From Muribaculaceae bacterium (GTDB lineage Bacteria; Bacteroidota; Bacteroidia; Bacteroidales; Muribaculaceae), in the NCBI GenBank assembly GCA_017557665.1, contig JAFYYI010000034.1:186001-250000 (forward strand): a stretch of DNA of 64,000 bases, given 5' to 3'. A program made the position numbers and the translations under genes. Below, piece by piece: positions 61,426-64,000 of this stretch (position 1 is the stretch's first letter; the number at the start of each line of letters is the position of its first letter). The notes under the pieces are model-generated. The model searched no databases. It saw only the letters and a list, made by a program, of their open reading frames with translations, and was not told the origin of the DNA.

Positions 61426-62460
61426 TCAGGGAACCTTGATAACGTCCTTCTGGGCCGTGACGTGCGGCATATAGCGTTTCATGAAATGTATCAACACATG
61501 GCACACAACCAATGTCGCAACTAAAACAACTATCACATGAAGTAACGGATTGGGGCTAGGAAAATATCTCTTACACAGTTCCGCAATCAATAAAACAACG
61601 ACTTGATGTGTACACAGAATCATGATAGAGTACCGTCCCCAAAATGAGACCAGCGGTAAATAATTAATCATTTTGGCCGCAATCAGCACTACCATTATTC
61701 CCAGGATTCCACAAGGATAAACCATCAAAATGCTTAAATCCTTTGGAACCACGTTAAAGCTGTATATCACAGGAGCTGGGAGTAAAATAATCACAATCAG
61801 GCCGATTATTATGATACTTATATCACGTTTGTAATTGAACTTTGAAGTCAAGAACTGGGTGTGACGGCGAATCCACCAACCAAAAGCAAAAAACGGTAAA
61901 GCAGTCAACATGGATGGCAAGTAGAACGGCACCCATACTTTAGCCCACCCCAAAGCCAAGCCACACGCTCCCAACAACAGAGAAACAGCAACCACTGTAA
62001 TCTCCTGATAATTTGGTATCAATCGGCCAACAAGCCATTGTATGAAATAAAACAAGATATTAATTTCGAACAGGCATAAAAGAAACCATATCGCAAAATT
62101 ATATACTGGCCCGTTAATCTTTTGGACAAAGAATACCAATGAACACTCGTGATGCAATAGAGCATAGGGTATGACCGAAGTTGCCAACAGAAAGAATACA
62201 AACGGGATCAACAATTTGTTAGTTTTTCGCTTGAGAAATCCGACAAAGCCTTCATACTGCTTAAAGAACAGACCGCTGAGCATAAAATACAACGGCATCC
62301 TGAAAGAGTTGATCTGCGGTGCAAACGGGTATCTAATCTGTAGGGCCACATTCACATGATTGAACACGACCAAGACAATACAAATACCTTTGGCCAGATC
62401 AATCCATCCGATGCGCTTGTTGCTTTCTGCCCCGGGCATTATGTTCGCTTTATCATTCAT
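61426..62460 (-). CDS. Acyltransferase 3 family membrane protein (third)
   Basis: A 344-residue multi-pass protein: IGWIDLAKGICIVLVVFNHVNV with the signature His, FRMPLYFMLSGLFFKQYEGF and about ten membrane segments. Strong resemblance to the 33148 protein (LPMYYFISGIFFKLYEGY). Start chosen at ATG 62460; the frame opens at TTG 62499. Confidence 0.9.
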   Translation of the reverse strand: MNDKANIMPGAESNKRIGWIDLAKGICIVLVVFNHVNVALQIRYPFAPQINSFRMPLYFMLSGLFFKQYEGFVGFLKRKTNKLLIPFVFFLLATSVIPYALLHHECSLVFFVQKINGPVYNFAIWFLLCLFEINILFYFIQWLVGRLIPNYQEITVVAVSLLLGACGLALGWAKVWVPFYLPSMLTALPFFAFGWWIRRHTQFLTSKFNYKRDISIIIIGLIVIILLPAPVIYSFNVVPKDLSILMVYPCGILGIMVVLIAAKMINYLPLVSFWGRYSIMILCTHQVVVLLIAELCKRYFPSPNPLLHVIVVLVATLVVCHVLIHFMKRYMPHVTAQKDVIKVP

Positions 62461-62527
62461 ATAAAAGCCTGCTAGAAAGATCAAATTCCCACTTAGCAAG
62501 TTTGAGCCACCTCACCTTTGAGAAATC

Positions 62528-63706
62528 CTATTCGCGCCACCAATACTGATCGAAACCACGGAATCCCGTCGTGCCGAAGTAATAGACGAAGAACATGAAG
62601 AAAGTAAATCCAGTATAGAAGAATAGTATGATAGCAGTCTTGCGATCTTGATCTTTCCATAGATTCATTCGCATCAACGGGTATATAAACAGCAATGGAT
62701 ACATAAACCAAGACAAGAAAGCAAAGCGGTTGGAAAATGATGCCCTGATAACCATAATCCAGAATGCATTACAGAACATATAGGTGTTGGCAAGCATGTT
62801 GAAGCCTGGATCATGAAACTTGCGACGACGGGTAACATACCAGATCATAATTACCGGGAAGACACTGTACAACAAGAAGTCCCATCTGAAACCTGCATGA
62901 GAGAAGAGGTCCTCGGTAGCTTCATTTTGAGAATAAGAAGTCAAGCGGTCATCAAAACCTAACGCTGCGAAAAATTCTGTCACCGCAGAACCAGCGACAA
63001 GAGACACCACGATTGAAAGCAACCAGAAACGAAGACCCCATTTAGTGTCCTTAATCACATAGAGTGACAAGAAAGCCGCCACTGAAGGCAATGCACTGGA
63101 ACGGTGAATAGGCAAAGCTATCAACATGATTATCACGGCCAAGGCTACCTTAGACTTATCATTCCTATACTCAGCCAGGAGAGCTATCGCAACAAGAATC
63201 AAACTAAGCGCCATTCCGTTACGAATACCATTGGTCGCATAAGTAAACGTTTGAAGTGCCGTAAAAAAGAAAAGCATGGACATCCACAAATTCTTGCGTG
63301 TCAAAATCAATGAACAAATAAACATGCCAAAGAAAAACACCAGTGCCACGAACACAAAGAAATCATGGATATTCATTCCAATTACAGTCTTACAGAAGAT
63401 CTGCAAATTCTCCCACAGCCACTCCGTTCTAAAGTTTATTGGTACGTACTCCGTAATATATTCATAATGGTGGTAATAACCAATCGTGTCGCCAAAGTCC
63501 CTAGACAACTGTCGCAAACCCAAGAAGAAAGACATGAGCACAGTCAGTACAAATGTCGCAAACTGGGATGGTGACCCCTCAGCATGCAATATTTTCTGTG
63601 TATTCGATCCCACATAATAGATGACTGTCATCCATGTCAACAGGAGGAACAAACAATAGAAAGCAGTACTAAAGTAATAATATGCGATGAATTCAATTGG
63701 TTGCAT
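62528..63706 (-). CDS. EpsG-family polysaccharide polymerase-like membrane protein
   Basis: A 392-residue protein with about ten membrane segments. The family-type blocks GLRQLSRDFGDTIGYYHHYE, FTYATNGIRNGMALSLILVAIAL and LPIHRSSALPSVAAF match EpsG/Wzy-like polymerases, which join repeat units in the periplasm. It has a strong candidate role as the glycan polymerase of this locus. No flippase (Wzx) is visible in the window. A near-match box TAACTTTA lies about 35 bases upstream. Confidence 0.9.
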   Translation of the reverse strand: MQPIEFIAYYYFSTAFYCLFLLLTWMTVIYYVGSNTQKILHAEGSPSQFATFVLTVLMSFFLGLRQLSRDFGDTIGYYHHYEYITEYVPINFRTEWLWENLQIFCKTVIGMNIHDFFVFVALVFFFGMFICSLILTRKNLWMSMLFFFTALQTFTYATNGIRNGMALSLILVAIALLAEYRNDKSKVALAVIIMLIALPIHRSSALPSVAAFLSLYVIKDTKWGLRFWLLSIVVSLVAGSAVTEFFAALGFDDRLTSYSQNEATEDLFSHAGFRWDFLLYSVFPVIMIWYVTRRRKFHDPGFNMLANTYMFCNAFWIMVIRASFSNRFAFLSWFMYPLLFIYPLMRMNLWKDQDRKTAIILFFYTGFTFFMFFVYYFGTTGFRGFDQYWWRE

Positions 63707-63769
63707 AATCTATCTGATATTCAAGTATTTAATTTAAAGTTACAAGAATAAGACCATTATCTTAACACT

Positions 63770-64000
63770 TTACCAAACAAGACCAGAGATGCATCTAGCC
63801 AACCAGTAACTGTGACCTGCCACCCATGCAAAAGCCCTCATAGCCAGTGTAGAGACACCAGTAGAAGTAATATAACTTCCATCACGGCACAAAACCTTCT
63901 GAAGGGGCCTAATATGTTCCATATCAGTGTATCCGCTCTTGACAGCATCTCTAAGGATAAGTGTCATCTCGCAAGCATAGCGAGCATGGGCCAACTGGCT
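63770..64000 (-). CDS. C-terminal end of a protein cut by the window edge
   Basis: The last 76 codons of a leftward gene that continues past 64000; the frame is open from the edge. I do not recognise it. It contains HARYACEMTLILRDAV, a segment YTDMEHIRPLQKVL and a hydrophobic end AFAWVAGHSYWLARCISG, suggesting an amphipathic or membrane-near C-terminus as in some glycosyltransferases. The 63-base gap to EpsG holds only the weak box mentioned there. Confidence 0.6.
   Translation of the reverse strand, partial: SQLAHARYACEMTLILRDAVKSGYTDMEHIRPLQKVLCRDGSYITSTGVSTLAMRAFAWVAGHSYWLARCISGLVW

Noticed and set aside
30578..63706. Aryl polyene or flexirubin pigment cluster
   Set aside because: Such clusters have KAS I/II pairs, dehydratases, an outer-membrane lipoprotein carrier and an MMPL exporter. 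None is seen; the condensing enzymes are all KASIII-like and glycan genes dominate.
1..64000. CRISPR arrays, insertion sequences, integrases, rRNA or tRNA genes
   Set aside because: No regular spacer-repeat array, transposase-like protein or rRNA segment was seen. tRNAs were looked for by eye only, so a tRNA-finding program would be needed to exclude them fully.

Overview
The window looks like chromosomal DNA of a Bacteroidota member, most likely order Bacteroidales (Muribaculaceae or Prevotellaceae are my guess; I cannot confirm the family). The signs are at least fifteen TAnnTTTG-type promoter boxes, usually followed by C; start codons with no recognisable Shine-Dalgarno sequence; two adjacent deoxynucleoside kinases; a 30-residue COX24/mS38-like basic protein; secreted proteins with dockerin-like calcium repeats and type IX-like C-terminal tails; and a very large surface-glycan locus.

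Region 1-30.5 kb is mostly housekeeping and secreted functions in short operons: flavin reductase (cut by the left edge), two dNTP-salvage kinases, a small secreted protein, an M23/LysM peptidoglycan hydrolase, ispD-recG, a class A acid phosphatase, sufT-lpxH, HU, a tiny ribosome-type protein, a structured GC-rich intergenic RNA candidate in front of RNase E/G, ornithine aminotransferase plus pyrroline-5-carboxylate dehydrogenase (ornithine to glutamate), a SUMF-type protein, rlmN, two endonuclease I-family secreted nucleases, rpiB, valS, an unknown secreted protein, a MarC-family membrane protein and a GHL10 glycoside-hydrolase-like lipoprotein. Strong hairpin terminators and promoter boxes delimit most of these units.

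Region 30.5-64 kb is one long leftward-reading surface-glycan locus. It holds a phosphoglycosyl transferase, PglD/NeuD-type acyltransferases (one a double fusion), a DegT-type sugar aminotransferase, six GT2 and three GT4 glycosyltransferases, three membrane acyltransferase-3 proteins, an EpsG-like polymerase, a polysaccharide deacetylase and a sugar-transfer-type ATP-grasp protein. The sixth GT2 is 36027-37031 and the others lie between 53.8 and 61.4 kb.

Interleaved with the glycan genes is an unusual amount of acyl-carrier-protein chemistry: five discrete ACPs, three KASIII-like condensing enzymes with complete Cys-His-Asn triads, an AMP-forming acyl ligase, an FkbH-type glyceryl-ACP synthase, an SDR reductase, a VOC protein and an MBL-fold hydrolase. 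Every condensing enzyme, the ligase and FkbH lie next to or near an ACP. The simplest reading is that small acyl or glyceryl units are built on dedicated ACPs and then transferred to sugars of the glycan. The FkbH/ACP/KASIII trio also resembles the cassette that starts tetronate rings. This combination is the most interesting content of the window. A canonical promoter (45620-45650) and a second box (38890-38897) divide the locus into sub-transcripts.
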